In this document: positions 24,599-32,283 of the stretch, piece by piece
Layout: every line of letters begins with the position of its first letter
Numbering within the stretch: position 1 is the first letter of the stretch
NCBI GenBank assembly: GCA_011957885.1
Contig: BLMO01000068.1
Location: 1-42,480 of the forward strand
Length of the DNA stretch: 42,480 bases
Source of the DNA: Clostridiales bacterium
Lineage (GTDB): Bacteria > Bacillota > Clostridia > Oscillospirales > CAG-272
Direction: 5' to 3'
The notes under the pieces: model-generated
Database searches by the model: none
What the model saw: the letters and a program-made list of their open reading frames with translations, nothing else
Told to the model about the DNA's origin: nothing
Program-made: the position numbers and the translations under genes

Positions 24599-25114
24599 TT
24601 GATATTTGAAAAATGGCTTGTGCCTGACCGGATGTTCGGGCATTATTATGAGATCACGCCGGATATGGTGCGTTCTGAGGAATGCAGCGTTCTGCTATGT
24701 GATATTGACAATACGCTGGCTACCTACGATGATCCCCTTCCGCCTGCAAAGCTGACGGAATGGATAGAGAAAATGCGGCGGTCGGGGATTTCCGTTGCAT
24801 TTGTTTCCAATAATAATAAAGAACGGGTGGAACTGTTTAACGAACCTTTGGGATGCGTGGCTTTTGCGGAGGCGGGCAAGCCGAAAACGAAATTTCTGGC
24901 GGCTGCGTGCGCACAGCTTGGAACTACAAAGGAGCAGGCAATCCTTTTGGGAGATCAGCTTCTCACCGATTGCGCGGCAGGGAAGCGGTTTGGTATTCCT
25001 GCGTGGATTGTTCCGCCGATACGGGATAAGAAAACCCTATTCTTTCGGTTTAAGCGGTTGCTGGAGAAACCGTATCTGCGCAGGTACCGGCAGATCCATG
25101 ATATAAAGGAATAA
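24599..25114 (+). CDS. yqeG: YqeG family HAD-type phosphatase
   Basis: A 171-residue haloacid-dehalogenase-superfamily hydrolase. Motif I is CDIDNTL (D35, D37), motif II VSNNN, and the later GDQLLTD block gives the acidic motif; this is the YqeG (subfamily IIIA) pattern. Family members include phosphatidylglycerophosphate phosphatases, but the substrate is not readable here. The start is taken as TTG 24599, 6 nt after AAGGGAG. An ATG at 24594 in another frame reads ATG GTT TGA and overlaps it. It is first in a group with the Xaa-Pro peptidase. Confidence 0.85.
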   Translation: MIFEKWLVPDRMFGHYYEITPDMVRSEECSVLLCDIDNTLATYDDPLPPAKLTEWIEKMRRSGISVAFVSNNNKERVELFNEPLGCVAFAEAGKPKTKFLAAACAQLGTTKEQAILLGDQLLTDCAAGKRFGIPAWIVPPIRDKKTLFFRFKRLLEKPYLRRYRQIHDIKE

Positions 25115-25129
25115 GTGGAGGGATTCGCT

Positions 25130-26215
25130 ATGAAAGAAATTTTAACCGGGCGCTTGAATGCGCTGCGCGTGTCAATGCAGGCGATGGGATTGGATGCAAT
25201 ATGGGTAACCGGCGTGGAAAATCATCTGTATGCCAGCGGATTTTCAAATCCGGATGGAACCTTGCTGATTACTATGGACGAGGCGTATGCCTTTCAGGAT
25301 TTCCGGTATGCGGAAGCGGCGCGGCGCACCATTCCGAGAGAACTGTTCACGGTGATTATGCCGGAGGAACCGCGGCGGGTTTGGCTGCCGATGCTTTTAA
25401 CGGCTGGCGGTATTCGCACGGTAGGATATGAAGATGGTACACTGACCTGCCGAGGATTGGCAGCTTTGGAGCATGACTGCCCGGGAATCCGGTTTGTGCC
25501 TTTGGGAGATTTGTTTCAGACACTGCGCAGCGTGAAAGACGCTTATGAAATCGACTGCGTAGAGAGGGCGCAGCGGATTGCTGAGGCGGCATTTGAGCAG
25601 CTTTTGTCCCGCATCACCTATACAGCAACGGAAATGGAGCTTGCGGCAGAGTTAGAATATCTAATGAAGAAAAACGGAGCACAGGGTATCAGCTTTGAAA
25701 CGATTGCGGTTTCCGGGTCCGCTTCTTCATCGCCTCATGGGGTTCCCCGGAATGTGCCGCTGGAAAAAGGATTTCTTACCTTTGATTTTGGTGCAGTCTA
25801 CGAAGGGTATCATTCCGATATGACCCGAACGGTTGTAATCGGCAAAGCGGACGCACAGATGCGCCGGGTATATGATACAGTTCTCCGTGCACAGGAGGCA
25901 GTGTTGGATGCAATCGGCGAGGGGCAGTCTTGCTTTAAAATGGATCAGATTGCACGGGATATGATTGATCATGCGGGATATGCAGGTGCATTCGGTCACG
26001 GACTCGGACACGGCGTTGGCTTGGAAATCCATGAATTGCCAAATCTGAATATACGCAGCGGCGGTGCCAAGCTGCGTGCTGGGGAAATTGTGACGGTAGA
26101 ACCGGGAATTTATCTTGCAGGGCAGTATGGATGCCGGATTGAGGATATGGTTTGTATTGTACCTGGCGGCGCGCGGAACCTGACCCGCTGTCCGAAAGAA
26201 CTGATTGAAATATAG
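25130..26215 (+). CDS. Xaa-Pro aminopeptidase (M24 family)
   Basis: A 361-residue dinuclear metallopeptidase that removes residues N-terminal to proline (YqhT/PepQ/PepP type). Metal ligands of the pita-bread fold are visible: D219 (FDFGA), D230 (HSDMT), H294 with H290 in GHGLGHGVG, E324 (VEPGIY) and E338 (RIEDM). The N-terminal creatinase-like domain covers about 1-125. GTGGAGGGA precedes ATG 25130; an in-frame GTG at 25115 is less likely. Placement directly before efp is conserved in many Firmicutes. Confidence 0.92.
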   Translation: MKEILTGRLNALRVSMQAMGLDAIWVTGVENHLYASGFSNPDGTLLITMDEAYAFQDFRYAEAARRTIPRELFTVIMPEEPRRVWLPMLLTAGGIRTVGYEDGTLTCRGLAALEHDCPGIRFVPLGDLFQTLRSVKDAYEIDCVERAQRIAEAAFEQLLSRITYTATEMELAAELEYLMKKNGAQGISFETIAVSGSASSSPHGVPRNVPLEKGFLTFDFGAVYEGYHSDMTRTVVIGKADAQMRRVYDTVLRAQEAVLDAIGEGQSCFKMDQIARDMIDHAGYAGAFGHGLGHGVGLEIHELPNLNIRSGGAKLRAGEIVTVEPGIYLAGQYGCRIEDMVCIVPGGARNLTRCPKELIEI

Positions 26216-26292
26216 CTGTATGATGGGCCTTCGGCTCTTATTAAAAAAATTTCGTATTTTTGCCTTGTTGGACAAAAAATGGCGCAACCCCC

Positions 26293-26321
26293 TTGCAAAA
26301 TGCGCAGGTTTGTATTAAAAT
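26293..26321 (+). promoter_or_regulatory. Candidate promoter of efp
   Basis: TTGCAA (26293-26298), a 17-bp spacer and TAAAAT (26316-26321). A small GGGCC-ttc-GGCTC hairpin followed by an A/T-rich stretch (about 26228-26252) may end the upstream transcript. Confidence 0.6.
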
Positions 26322-26353
26322 AAAACGGAGCAAGCGAATTTGTACATGAATAT

Positions 26354-26392
26354 AGGAAAGGAGCTATCCTGTTAGACAGGATAACTGAGCGT
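26354..26392 (+). promoter_or_regulatory. efp ribosome binding site separated from the start by a hairpin
   Basis: The only strong Shine-Dalgarno, AGGAAAGGAG (26354-26363), lies 29 nt before ATG 26393. Between them TATCCTG (26365-26371) and CAGGATA (26377-26383) form a 7-bp stem with loop TTAGA. Folding would bring the Shine-Dalgarno to about 10 nt from the ATG. Confidence 0.6.
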
Positions 26393-26950
26393 ATGGTTGT
26401 AGCAGGCGATTTTAAAAACGGTATCACCTTTGATATGGACGGGCAGGTAATGCAGGTTATTGAATTCCAGCATGTTAAGCCCGGAAAAGGTGCGGCTTTT
26501 GTTCGTACAAAGCTGCGTAATGTGATTACCGGAGCAGTTGTTGAAAAAACATTTTCTCCCACGGATAAGTACGAGGATGCACGTATTGATCGCAAGGATA
26601 TGCAGTATCTGTACAATGACGGTGAACTGTATTACTTTATGGATATGGAGACCTTTGAACAGATGCCTTTGAATGCTGACAAACTTTCTGAAAACTTTAA
26701 GTATGTGAAAGAGGAAATGATCTGCAGCATCAAATCCTATAAGGGCAATGTATTTTCTGTTGAGCCGCCTATGTTTGTTGAACTGGAAATCACAGATGCA
26801 GATCCGGGCGTAAAGGGCGACACAGCCACCGGTGCGACGAAGAATGCAACGCTGGAAACCGGTGCGGTAATCCGCGTACCTTTGTTTATTAACCAGGGTG
26901 AGCGCGTTAAAATTGACACCAGAACCGGTGAATATCTGGAACGGGCATAA
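26393..26950 (+). CDS. efp: Elongation factor P
   Basis: A 185-residue EF-P, which binds the ribosome E site and relieves stalling at polyproline. The three beta-barrel domains have normal length. The loop KPGKGAAF carries Lys32, the position that is modified in many bacteria. The start at 26393 gives MVVAGDF, aligning with the usual MISAGDF opening, so it is well supported by family length despite the unusual distance to its ribosome binding site. It is preceded by the Xaa-Pro peptidase and followed by the CD1247-like gene. Confidence 0.95.
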   Translation: MVVAGDFKNGITFDMDGQVMQVIEFQHVKPGKGAAFVRTKLRNVITGAVVEKTFSPTDKYEDARIDRKDMQYLYNDGELYYFMDMETFEQMPLNADKLSENFKYVKEEMICSIKSYKGNVFSVEPPMFVELEITDADPGVKGDTATGATKNATLETGAVIRVPLFINQGERVKIDTRTGEYLERA

Positions 26951-27037
26951 AATTACACATGACGGCGGTCGGGGCGGTTTGCGTTTCGGCCCCGTTTCCG
27001 TTATTATACAGTGAAGAAAAGAAAGGATGAATTGAAC

Positions 27038-27445
27038 ATGAAACTTGGGGAAAAAAGCGCATATTTGCAGGGATTGGCGCAGGGACTCAATTTGGATCAG
27101 ACTAAACCGGAAGGAAAAGTGATCGGCGAACTGTTGACGCTTGTATCGGATATGAGCAATGCCATTGAAGCGTTGGAGCAGGAATGCAGCCGCCTTCAGG
27201 ATTATATCGAAGAGATTGATGCAGATCTTGGTGATGTGGAAGAACTGCTTTTTGATGAGGATGAGGAAGACGATTTCGACGAGGATTGCGACTGTGACAG
27301 CTGCTGCGGCTGCAATGATACAGAACAGCGGATGCTCATGTGTGCCAACTGCGGTGAAACAATTTGCTATGATGAAACATTGGATCCGGAAAGCTTAATT
27401 TGCCCTGCCTGCGGAAAGGCTGCAGCAGGTGAAAAAGAGGAATAA
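27038..27445 (+). CDS. CD1247-like protein with acidic Cys-rich linker and zinc ribbon
   Basis: A 135-residue acidic protein. The N-terminal part (about 1-70, KSAYLQGLAQGLNLD onward) is a helical, probably coiled-coil segment matching what I know as the CD1247 N-terminal domain of Clostridia. It is followed by an Asp/Glu-rich stretch (72-83), a Cys cluster (C84, C86, C89, C90, C92) and a zinc ribbon (C102/C105 with C122/C125, plus C110). The start at 27038 has AAAGGATG upstream with acceptable spacing; an in-frame GTG at 27011 is possible but overlaps the A/G-rich ribosome binding region. Function unknown. It sits right after efp and ends at a terminator. Confidence 0.75.
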   Translation: MKLGEKSAYLQGLAQGLNLDQTKPEGKVIGELLTLVSDMSNAIEALEQECSRLQDYIEEIDADLGDVEELLFDEDEEDDFDEDCDCDSCCGCNDTEQRMLMCANCGETICYDETLDPESLICPACGKAAAGEKEE

Positions 27446-27453
27446 TTGATTAA

Positions 27454-27486
27454 AGGAAGGATCTGCCATGGCAGATCCTCCTTTTT
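27454..27486 (+). terminator. Intrinsic terminator after the CD1247-like gene
   Basis: GGATCTGCC and GGCAGATCC arms with further pairing of AAGGA/TCCTT type, followed by TTTTT. It closes the efp group. Confidence 0.88.
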
Positions 27487-27545
27487 AGGAGAATTGTGTT
27501 ATAGTTATTATGCTCTATTTAGCGGTATCTTCGAACGGTGGTTTG

Positions 27546-27900
27546 CTGCGAACACTCCCTCCGTCTCGATTGCGAATACAAAATTAAAAAGGCCCCCTTG
27601 TGCAAAAGGGGCAACCCACGTAAGCGGGTAGGGGATAGTTATACTATCATTTTGTAGTATTAATAAATCAAAAGTTTAACTTGAACAACCCCTCCGTCAC
27701 AGCAAAGCTGTGCCACCTCCCCTTGCACAGGGGAGGCTTGGCTCGATGGGTTAGGCCCCCTTGTGCAAAGGGGGCAACCCACGTAGCGAGTGGGGGATTG
27801 TTCTGCCGTCATTTTGCAGGAATATTAAGTTGGCGGTTATTACTAAACACTCCTTCCGTCTCGAGCGCTGCGCTTGGGCGAGACAAGAGAGGCGTGGGGT
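27546..27900 (+). repeat. Dispersed two-hairpin repeat, island D (largest set of units)
   Basis: Between the terminator and the next promoter lie a plus unit (27586-27640; inner stem ACCCAC-gtaa-GCGGGT), a minus unit (27685-27740; inner stem CACAGC-aaa-GCTGTG, outer CCTCCCCTT/AGGGGAGG) and a second plus unit (27753-27812; outer GCCCCCTT/AAGGGGGC, inner CCCAC/GAGTGGG). Partial minus halves with a CCGTCTCGA sequence are at 27551-27570 and 27848-27897. Between the first plus and minus unit is the spacer shared with island C. No gene is seen in 27487-28168; 27905-28070 is AT-rich and otherwise featureless. Confidence 0.85.
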
Positions 27901-28074
27901 AAAGCCAGTGCGTCCCCAAAAATGACACGGGATTATTTGTCAGAATCCTATAAATACTAATTTCGGCATTTGCAGATTACACCTCTTTCATCTGTTTTTG
28001 GAAAAATTTGACGTTTCAAACAGTATTTACATGGATATACTTCATAAAAAATCTACTACTTTTTAAGATCTCTA

Positions 28075-28103
28075 TTGACAAATTTGGTGAATCTATATAT
28101 AAT
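28075..28103 (+). promoter_or_regulatory. Consensus sigma-A promoter of the surface protein gene
   Basis: Perfect TTGACA (28075-28080), 17-bp spacer, perfect TATAAT (28098-28103). A small leader hairpin TGTGCAT/ATGCACA (28123-28138) follows. This is the closest match to consensus in the window and predicts high expression. Confidence 0.92.
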
Positions 28104-28168
28104 GAACATGTAAGGCTATCTTTGTGCATTTATGCACAGACGCTTAATTTTGCTGGAGGTAATTCGTA

Positions 28169-30394
28169 ATGAAAAAAGCAATTACATGGGTGTTGCTTGC
28201 TGCGATGCTTTTATCCGCAGTTGCACTGGCAATTCCCGCAGGCGCGGAAGCTTTGTATATCAAGTATGAGTATGCAAGCTTATTTACAACGCCGCCTACA
28301 ATTGACGGGTATATCAGCTATGAAGAATGGGGTGCCCCGAACTTCTCTGTAACCAGTACAAATGCTGCTACCACGTCAAGCAAAGAACCTGTGGAAAACA
28401 CGTTCTTTTATTGGAGACCCGGCTATGCTGCACAGGACAAAGTTATGTCCTACGATGTATGGTTCGGTTGGGACGCAAACTATTTCTATGTTGGCGTTAA
28501 AGTAAGAGATCTGGACGGACATTCTCTGAAGGGCGGCAAGACCAATACTTGGAACGGCGACGCTATGCAGATCTATGTCGACTATGAAGGACCGAACTCT
28601 CTGATGTTTGGAGACACGTTTGATTCTAATTATGGTGATAAGCCGTGGGCTCAGCCTGCTTTGATTCCTGACTTTATTATTGGTTATACACAGATCGCCG
28701 GTGGATTCATTGAAATGTTTGAAAACACCAGAAAAATCGGTATGACTGAATATAACAACCCTGCTAAGGGTGCTGCAAAAGTTGCAGTTGCTCCTGCAGG
28801 TATGACCTATTCTGCGGACACGAATGCTGGTTATACTACATATGAAGTAGCGATTCCGTGGAACTATATCTTCTATAATGAAACTGGTGTTGTGACATTG
28901 GATACCACTGCTACAGTGGATGAGTCCGTTTGGGGCGGTATTAACCGTGAACTCGGCGTATCCATGGTTGTATTCAACGGTGAACCCGGTTCCAGCGGAT
29001 ATTCCAACTACCTTGCTTGGGGTTCCGGTATCTGCGGCTCTCAGATTGATGAAGCGTTGGCTACCTGCGGTGGCTCCAACAGCGTAATGCTTGTTAGCGA
29101 TGAAATTACACCTGAGGCAGGATATACCACATATAACCCTGCACAGCTTGAGAACTTCCAGAGAGATTTCTCTGGCTTCGATCAGGGCGTTTACTATGAT
29201 TACCTGGGCGGAGATATTGCACGTCAGAACCCGCTGACTTCTAAAGATCAGCTCACAACCCTCACATATGACAATGATTCCGATTTGGATATATGGGGCG
29301 GTGCTTACCAGGGTATGATCGTAGATTCTGGCGATCCCGCACATGGCAATGTTCTGGACTATACGGACATGAACGTAGAGCAGTCCTACATTGACTCTTC
29401 TAATGAAGATCAAAGATATTCGTTCCCGTTGTCCTACACAATGGAATTTGATATTATGTATACTGGAAACGAGAACTATTCTGAAGATTCCGGTATTGAC
29501 AAGTATCCGCCTGCACTGTTCAACTGGTTCGGCGGCTGTAACGCTTACGAATACGAGATTGGCTATTACTTCAACGACGGTCAGTTCAAAATTGTAAACT
29601 CTGAGCAGCGTGATCAGGCTCCTTTGGCAGCTGTAAATTACAAATTGGAGCCTAACACATGGTACAATTGGAGATTTGTTTTTGATAACAAGTCCTGCAC
29701 AGCACGTCTTTACATCAATGATGAAGCAATCTTTGGTGAAGACTTCTGGAACCGTTACTTCTACTATTCCGGTGACGAGCATCAGAAGGATGGCACACTG
29801 ATGTTGTGGCGTATGTTTAATACCCAGTTCCAGATGGATAACATTCGTATTTACAACGCAGTTGGTAAGAAAGCGGATGCAAATGTAAATGAAGGCGGAA
29901 ACAACAACGGCGGCGGTAATGTTGGCGGCACCACCGGCACCGCTACCGGCAGCAACGATTTGGATGTATCCAATGTATACAAGGATGAAAACGGTCTCTT
30001 CCGTCTCCCTGTATATGTAACATCTCTTTACAAGCAGGCAACTGCTCTGTCCTTTGAGGTTACTATGGATCCCGCAGCCGGAACACTGGATTCCATTTCC
30101 GGTTTGAATGAGGGTACTTACAAAGTAGAAGACTTGGGCAATGGTAAGTATCTCATCACAATTACAGACTTCGCGCAGGTTAAGGCAATGAATCCTGGAG
30201 AAGTTTACTTTGAGATTCTTATCAAGCCCGCATCGGATGCAATTACTGCAGCTGATTTGAAGCTGGCTCTGAAAGACACCTACAAGTATACTGTTGCAAC
30301 GGGTGATGCAATGATTTACATTGCACTTGCTGCAGTTGTAATGGGTATCGGTTGTGTGGTTGTTTACAAAAAAAGAAAAAGCTTTGTTAGATAA
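28169..30394 (+). CDS. Secreted multi-domain surface protein with CBM9-like and lectin-like modules
   Basis: A 741-residue exported protein. The signal peptide covers about 1-28, cut near AGAEA. A first module (about 38-285) starts with PTIDGYISYEEWG and has the YDVWFGWDANYFYVGVKV pattern of CBM9/DOMON-like carbohydrate- or heme-binding sandwiches. A second (about 425-570) has MEFDIMYTGNE, NTWYNWRFVF and FQMDNIRIYNA, as in LamG/concanavalin-like or DUF1080-like domains. A Gly/Asn linker (575-595) leads to a beta-sandwich (about 597-705) that may be cohesin-like. The end has ATGDAM, a hydrophobic helix (about 713-733) and KKRK, resembling a sortase signal but without LPxTG. A role in polysaccharide binding at the cell surface is inferred. 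GGAGG precedes the start. Single-gene unit. Confidence 0.82.
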   Translation: MKKAITWVLLAAMLLSAVALAIPAGAEALYIKYEYASLFTTPPTIDGYISYEEWGAPNFSVTSTNAATTSSKEPVENTFFYWRPGYAAQDKVMSYDVWFGWDANYFYVGVKVRDLDGHSLKGGKTNTWNGDAMQIYVDYEGPNSLMFGDTFDSNYGDKPWAQPALIPDFIIGYTQIAGGFIEMFENTRKIGMTEYNNPAKGAAKVAVAPAGMTYSADTNAGYTTYEVAIPWNYIFYNETGVVTLDTTATVDESVWGGINRELGVSMVVFNGEPGSSGYSNYLAWGSGICGSQIDEALATCGGSNSVMLVSDEITPEAGYTTYNPAQLENFQRDFSGFDQGVYYDYLGGDIARQNPLTSKDQLTTLTYDNDSDLDIWGGAYQGMIVDSGDPAHGNVLDYTDMNVEQSYIDSSNEDQRYSFPLSYTMEFDIMYTGNENYSEDSGIDKYPPALFNWFGGCNAYEYEIGYYFNDGQFKIVNSEQRDQAPLAAVNYKLEPNTWYNWRFVFDNKSCTARLYINDEAIFGEDFWNRYFYYSGDEHQKDGTLMLWRMFNTQFQMDNIRIYNAVGKKADANVNEGGNNNGGGNVGGTTGTATGSNDLDVSNVYKDENGLFRLPVYVTSLYKQATALSFEVTMDPAAGTLDSISGLNEGTYKVEDLGNGKYLITITDFAQVKAMNPGEVYFEILIKPASDAITAADLKLALKDTYKYTVATGDAMIYIALAAVVMGIGCVVVYKKRKSFVR

Positions 30395-30412
30395 GTAATT
30401 TTACAAATGCAG

Positions 30413-30450
30413 AACAGGACGCTTTCCATTATGGAAAGCGTCCTGTTTGT
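30413..30450 (+). terminator. Terminator of the surface protein gene
   Basis: AACAGGACGCTTTCC (30413-30427) and GGAAAGCGTCCTGTT (30433-30447) form a perfect 15-bp stem with loop ATTAT, followed by TGTTG. Confidence 0.9.
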
Positions 30451-30544
30451 TGTATGAAGAATACGATTGGTATAAGAAATCTTTCAGATGTTGGGTGGGG
30501 CTGTCAAAGCAGTACTGTAAATTTGTGTAAACTATATATTAAAG

Positions 30545-30840
30545 TAAAACAATCCCTCCGGTACAGCAAGGCTGTGCCACCTCCCTATGGAGCCGCGTAG
30601 CGGATCCTCACATGGGAGGCTTGCTTGGATTGAGGGTTAGACTCCCATGAGTAAAAGGAAGTTATTGCGGAGTTCAAACTAACAAGGCTCCCTTGTGTAA
30701 AGGGAGCTGGCTCCGCATGGCGGAGACTGAGGGATTGTTTAGGTATATTGTCGATTTGCAGATTTTTCAAAATGATAGTAAGACATCCCCTCCAACACAG
30801 CAAAGCTGCGCTACCTCTCCTTGCACAGGGGAGGCATGAC
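30545..30840 (+). repeat. Dispersed two-hairpin repeat, island E
   Basis: A minus unit of the long variant (30549-30624) has inner stem ACAGC/GCTGT and a third, nested hairpin CCGC-gta-GCGG inside the outer arm CCTCCCTATG/CATGGGAGG. A degenerate plus half (about 30640-30675), a full plus unit (30682-30740; GCTCCGC-atg-GCGGAG) and a minus unit (30782-30837) follow. No gene is visible in 30451-30906. Confidence 0.8.
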
Positions 30841-30906
30841 CTAAAGCTAAGGCTCATCCAGCAAAGGAGCTTCCACGCAACGGATGAGGAATTATATTTT
30901 GCATTT

Positions 30907-30944
30907 GTAGTAAAAAGAGGCGCGGTTGCGCCTCTTTTTACTAC
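30907..30944. terminator. Terminator of the cyclophilin pair
   Basis: Perfect 17-bp inverted repeat from GTAGTAAAAAGAGGCGC (30907-30923) to its complement (30928-30944), loop GGTT. It ends the minus-strand cyclophilin genes and can work in both directions. Confidence 0.9.
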
Positions 30945-30952
30945 AAATTCGC

Positions 30953-31444
30953 TTATTTTGCAATTGTGATTTTTGCCATACGTTGATCGACAAGGGGCTT
31001 ATCCTGACCGTTTGTTTGCACACCGGCGATTTCATCTACTATTTCAATTCCTTTTGTTACCTTGCCGAATGCAGCATATTGCCCGTCCAGAAATGTACCG
31101 TCCGCATGCATGATAAAGAACTGGCTGGATGCAGAATTAAAGTTTTGACTTCTTGCCATAGAAATTACGCCGCGGGTGTGAGACAGTGTGTTATTAAAAC
31201 CGTTTGCAGCAAATTCTCCCTGAATATTTTTGCCGCTGCCGCCGATCCCGATTCCCTGGGGATCGCCGCCTTGAATCATAAACCCTGCGATAACACGGTG
31301 GAAAATCAAACCGTCATAAAAGCCTTCTTCCGCAAGAGAAACGAAATTTTCTACAGTGATTGGTGCAATGTCCGGATACAGTTCCAGTTCAATTTCACTG
31401 CCGTTTTCCATTGTTATTGTTGCATTGATTGTTTTTGAGTCCAT
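30953..31444 (-). CDS. Cytosolic cyclophilin-type peptidyl-prolyl isomerase
   Basis: A 163-residue cyclophilin. FHRVIAGFMIQGGDPQG, the SMARS segment, SSQFFIMHAD and LDGQYAAFGKVTKG are the cyclophilin active-site blocks (Arg of FHR, QF of SSQFF). It has no signal peptide, so it acts in the cytosol on prolyl bonds in folding proteins. GGAGG lies 7 nt before the start. It is downstream of a close paralogue that is a lipoprotein; the two share long stretches of identity and probably one transcript. Confidence 0.93.
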   Translation of the reverse strand: MDSKTINATITMENGSEIELELYPDIAPITVENFVSLAEEGFYDGLIFHRVIAGFMIQGGDPQGIGIGGSGKNIQGEFAANGFNNTLSHTRGVISMARSQNFNSASSQFFIMHADGTFLDGQYAAFGKVTKGIEIVDEIAGVQTNGQDKPLVDQRMAKITIAK

Positions 31445-31487
31445 AATAATCCTCCAAATTTATATTTTGCAATTGCAGAAAAATGGG

Positions 31488-32102
31488 TTAGTCGACTACT
31501 TTAATATATTCAATATATACAGGATTTACAGGAGTGGATTTTTCCTTTGCGCCCGGATATGGTAATTTCACTTCTACAGCGGCGATTTTATCCACTACGT
31601 CTAAGCCTTCCGTAACCTTGCCAAATGCAGCGTATTGTCCGTCCAGAAATTTTCCGTCCGCATGCATGATAAAAAATTGACTGGATGCGGAATTTGGATC
31701 GTTGCTTCTTGCCATAGAAATTACTCCACGAGTATGAGATAGTGTGTTTTCTATGCCATTTTCTGAAAACTCTCCTTTGATTTCTTTTTCACTGCCGCCG
31801 GATCCGTTTCCTTTCGGGTCACCGCCTTGAATCATAAAGCCGGACACAATTCGGTGAAATGTAAGTCCGTCATAAAAGCCATCTTTTACAAGGGAAACAA
31901 AGTTTTCCACAGTGATCGGTGCAATATCCGGATACAGCTCCAGTTCAATTACACCAAAATCTTTTACAGACATTTCCACATGCACAGGGTTTGCGTTGGA
32001 ATTTCCTTGGGAATCGCCGTCATCGCTTTTTTGCTCGTCAGCACATGCAGCCAGCAGACTGCACATGGCAAGCGCAAGTATAAGTGATAAAACCTTTTTC
32101 AT
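31488..32102 (-). CDS. Lipoprotein cyclophilin-type peptidyl-prolyl isomerase
   Basis: A 204-residue exported paralogue of the next gene. The signal peptide ends in the lipobox LLAAC with lipidated C20, then a Ser/Asp/Asn-rich linker (about 21-40) and a cyclophilin domain with FHRIVSGFMIQGGDPKG, SSQFFIMHADG and LDGQYAAFGKVTEG. It would assist folding of secreted proteins at the outer face of the membrane. AGAAAGG precedes the start. A TATAAT-like -10 on the minus strand (32130-32125) is present upstream, without a good -35. Confidence 0.92.
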   Translation of the reverse strand: MKKVLSLILALAMCSLLAACADEQKSDDGDSQGNSNANPVHVEMSVKDFGVIELELYPDIAPITVENFVSLVKDGFYDGLTFHRIVSGFMIQGGDPKGNGSGGSEKEIKGEFSENGIENTLSHTRGVISMARSNDPNSASSQFFIMHADGKFLDGQYAAFGKVTEGLDVVDKIAAVEVKLPYPGAKEKSTPVNPVYIEYIKVVD

Positions 32103-32283
32103 GATTTACTACCTTTCTTTTCGTATTATAAATATAGATGCTACCTGAACACTGGATCCGGATAACATACATTAAAAATCATTGTAGCAAATCTTATGAT
32201 TTATGTAAAGGCTTTTCTGTTAATAATATAAAAAATTGGCATATACTTGAAAAAGAGATTCTATCAGTGGCGGGAGGATTATT

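Noticed and set aside
27446..27902. Short open frames over the terminator and repeat island D
   Set aside because: Their translations come from the repeats and hairpins; no ribosome binding sites.
28376..29782. Long open frame on the minus strand, antisense to the surface protein gene
   Set aside because: No ribosome binding site, no recognisable protein features, and the plus strand has a signal peptide, promoter and terminator. It is a shadow of a codon-biased gene.
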